The notes under the pieces are model-generated. The model was not told the origin of the DNA, searched no databases, and was given only the letters and a program-made list of their open reading frames with translations. Shown here in pieces: positions 23,425 to 25,040 of a stretch of 25,040 bases of DNA (the first letter of the stretch is position 1; each line of letters starts with the position of its first letter). The DNA comes from Acidobacteriaceae bacterium (GTDB lineage Bacteria; Acidobacteriota; Terriglobia; Terriglobales; Acidobacteriaceae). The translations under genes were made by a program, and so were the position numbers. The stretch spans positions 2,164 to 27,203 of the forward strand of contig PMXH01000365.1 in assembly GCA_003165855.1 (NCBI GenBank), given 5' to 3'.

Positions 23425-23451
23425 TTCACATTGTAACCGCGAGGGCTCTTG

Positions 23452-25040
23452 TTACTGCGGCTGCGGCTTGGCGGGAGGTTCGTATGCCTGCTGCAGCCCT
23501 CGTTCCGCCGCGGCCTTGATCTCCGGCAATCCTCCGCCCGCGGTCAATGCGGCCTTGTACTCCCGCACCGCCGCGTCGCGCTCTTCTTTCATATCCAGAA
23601 TTCTGCCCAAGTACACGTGCGACCAGCCAATCACCTTGGGATCTTTCGACGACTCAATGGCCTTTTGAAAATTATCCTGTGCTCCATCCCGGTTCTTGTT
23701 GGCGACCGCCACTTCCGCCAGGATGAACAATGCCCGCCCCTGGTCGCCGATCTTCTTATCCAACGCCTGCTGCGCCAGTTCTTGCGCGCCTTTAGGATCG
23801 CCGGCCGCCAGCCGCTTCTCCGCCGTCACCAGCATTCGCCGCTCTTCCGGACGCGACAGCCGCAATAGCTCCGGCGCCGTCGAAGTCGCGAACTGAACCT
23901 CAGAGGCCGCTTTCTCTTCTTTCTTCAGGTCCACACCCTCAAGAAACTCGCTATACGCTCCGCGAATGCCGACTGGATCTTTTTCGAAGGCCACTACCTC
24001 GTCGTAAAAAGATCGCGTCAAGATATACCCCTGCTTCACCGCGTCATCCACTGCCTGCGCCCGCATGGCCTCCGCCGTCTGCTTGTCTCCGCTCAGGCGA
24101 ATCTCCATCGCCCTTATCAGGCATTCGGTCACCAGCAGCGAGATGTCAGTCTTGAAACTCTCCTCCAACGGGGACCGTTTCACCGACTGCAACAGCGGTT
24201 CCAGCCGCATGATGGCTGTGGGGTGCTTGCTCGCCAAAGGATCCAACTCGTAGTGCAGAAACGTGTGGCGAATCTGGTCCATCTTCAGCGCCGACCGCGG
24301 CGCCGCGCCCGAATTGTCGTTCGGCGCGGGGAACACAATCACGAAATAATCCGCGCCATAGTTCCGCGCGTCGGTTTCATTCGTCGAACCCATGAAGTCC
24401 AGATAAATCGTGAACCTCCGCCCCAGGTACTGCGCCGAAGGCTGCTTCAAATAGATCTCGGTATCGAATACCATCTTGGCCAGCGGTTCGTGATAACGAT
24501 TCATCAGCGCCGTGTAGTCTCGGCGATGCCGCTCCCAGATCGAGTGCAATCCTGCCTTTTCGTAGAAGTGCTCCAGCAGCGTTCCGAAATTCGCAATCGC
24601 ACCCGCATCCGGGGGCAAGTCTTCTTCTTTCACTCGCGGCGCAAAATGCGGCGGACCGTCCATGAACAACGCCAGCGAAATGTAAGGAGACAGGCTCCGC
24701 GTTGTATTCCTCTCGACCGTGTGAGATTGATAGAACTCGCACACCGCGGTCCGCGCGGCCTCCGCTTCCTCCGACTCCGCCAACACCCTCTGCACTTCCG
24801 CCCGCACGTTGCTCCGGGTCGCGTCCGATATGGTCAAGTCCTGGTCATAGCCGCAGGTATTGAGCGCGGTCAGCACGGAAAAAAGCGTCTCGCTGCTGTC
24901 CAGCGCGATCGGAGACCGCTCCTGAGGAAACGGATTCTGCGGAAGCTTCGGTGGAGTCGGCTTTTGTGGCGGCAGGTTTGGCGCTGGCTGATCCGGCGAC
25001 GGCTGGTCCTTGGAAGACGACTGGTTCGGCGAAGATTGGT
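23452..25040 (-). CDS. Exported TPR protein with Pro/Gln-rich N-terminal region (5' end outside window)
   Basis: The reading frame is open through the window edge, so GTG 24876 is not the start and the N-terminus lies outside. The visible 5' part (24877-25040) encodes a Pro/Gln/Ser-rich spacer (PSPDQPAPNLPPQKPTPPKL). It is followed by a helical domain from LFSVLTALNTCGYD, with conserved-looking blocks SPYISLALFM and LGRRFTIYLDFMG. The last about 140 residues are TPR repeats, for example QGRALFILAEVAVANKNRDGAQDNFQKAIE and VIGWSHVYLGRILDMKEERDAAVREYKAAL, ending in a Pro/Gln tail. The composition suggests an exported protein behind a signal peptide, but that part is not visible. I do not know its function; the style resembles large acidobacterial TPR proteins. 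Confidence 0.8.
   Translation of the reverse strand, partial: QSSPNQSSSKDQPSPDQPAPNLPPQKPTPPKLPQNPFPQERSPIALDSSETLFSVLTALNTCGYDQDLTISDATRSNVRAEVQRVLAESEEAEAARTAVCEFYQSHTVERNTTRSLSPYISLALFMDGPPHFAPRVKEEDLPPDAGAIANFGTLLEHFYEKAGLHSIWERHRRDYTALMNRYHEPLAKMVFDTEIYLKQPSAQYLGRRFTIYLDFMGSTNETDARNYGADYFVIVFPAPNDNSGAAPRSALKMDQIRHTFLHYELDPLASKHPTAIMRLEPLLQSVKRSPLEESFKTDISLLVTECLIRAMEIRLSGDKQTAEAMRAQAVDDAVKQGYILTRSFYDEVVAFEKDPVGIRGAYSEFLEGVDLKKEEKAASEVQFATSTAPELLRLSRPEERRMLVTAEKRLAAGDPKGAQELAQQALDKKIGDQGRALFILAEVAVANKNRDGAQDNFQKAIESSKDPKVIGWSHVYLGRILDMKEERDAAVREYKAALTAGGGLPEIKAAAERGLQQAYEPPAKPQPQ

Overview
The window is a stretch of ordinary bacterial chromosome, GC-rich and almost fully coding. Gene content, the small proteins, the MerR-like/TPR fusion and the style of the secreted TPR proteins point to an Acidobacteriota (Terriglobia, Koribacter-like) or a soil relative. 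That assignment comes from remembered family resemblance, not from a search. I see no rRNA, tRNA, CRISPR array, transposase or phage gene.

Layout. 1-141 is the C-terminal end of a NAD(P) transhydrogenase beta subunit. 285-946 is a FitAB/VapBC-type toxin-antitoxin pair with a candidate operator. 1093-2724 is a YbiT-type ABC-F ATPase. 2866-3804 encodes a MerR-like DNA-binding head fused to TPR repeats, followed by a small membrane protein and a strong stem-loop. 4201-5376 is an acyl-CoA dehydrogenase. 5675-6458 holds two small envelope proteins, one with a PSTQ repeat tail. 6577-8604 is mutM followed by a ROK glucokinase, both with unusual insertions. 8615-9364 (minus) is a DUF695-RraB protein that looks less GC-rich than its neighbours.

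From 14064 down to 9392 a minus-strand run reads trpS, scpA, scpB, rluB, hisC. It joins tRNA charging, chromosome condensation (ScpAB with SMC), rRNA modification and amino-acid synthesis. TrpRS carries the four cysteines of the [4Fe-4S] type. The scpA-scpB gap is almost entirely a long imperfect inverted repeat.

A plus-strand pair follows: an APC amino-acid permease and an exported D-aminoacylase-like amidohydrolase that lacks several usual metal ligands. The final minus-strand block (25040 to 17382) reads secreted TPR protein (cut by the window edge), a second secreted TPR protein, rnc, lepB, lepB, asmA: RNA processing, two tandem signal peptidases and an envelope AsmA protein.

No complete, clearly new multi-gene system is visible. 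The most worthwhile oddities are the scpA-scpB hairpin, the amidohydrolase active site, the MerR-TPR fusion with a palindrome at its start, the insertions in MutM and the glucokinase, and the apparently acquired DUF695-RraB gene.
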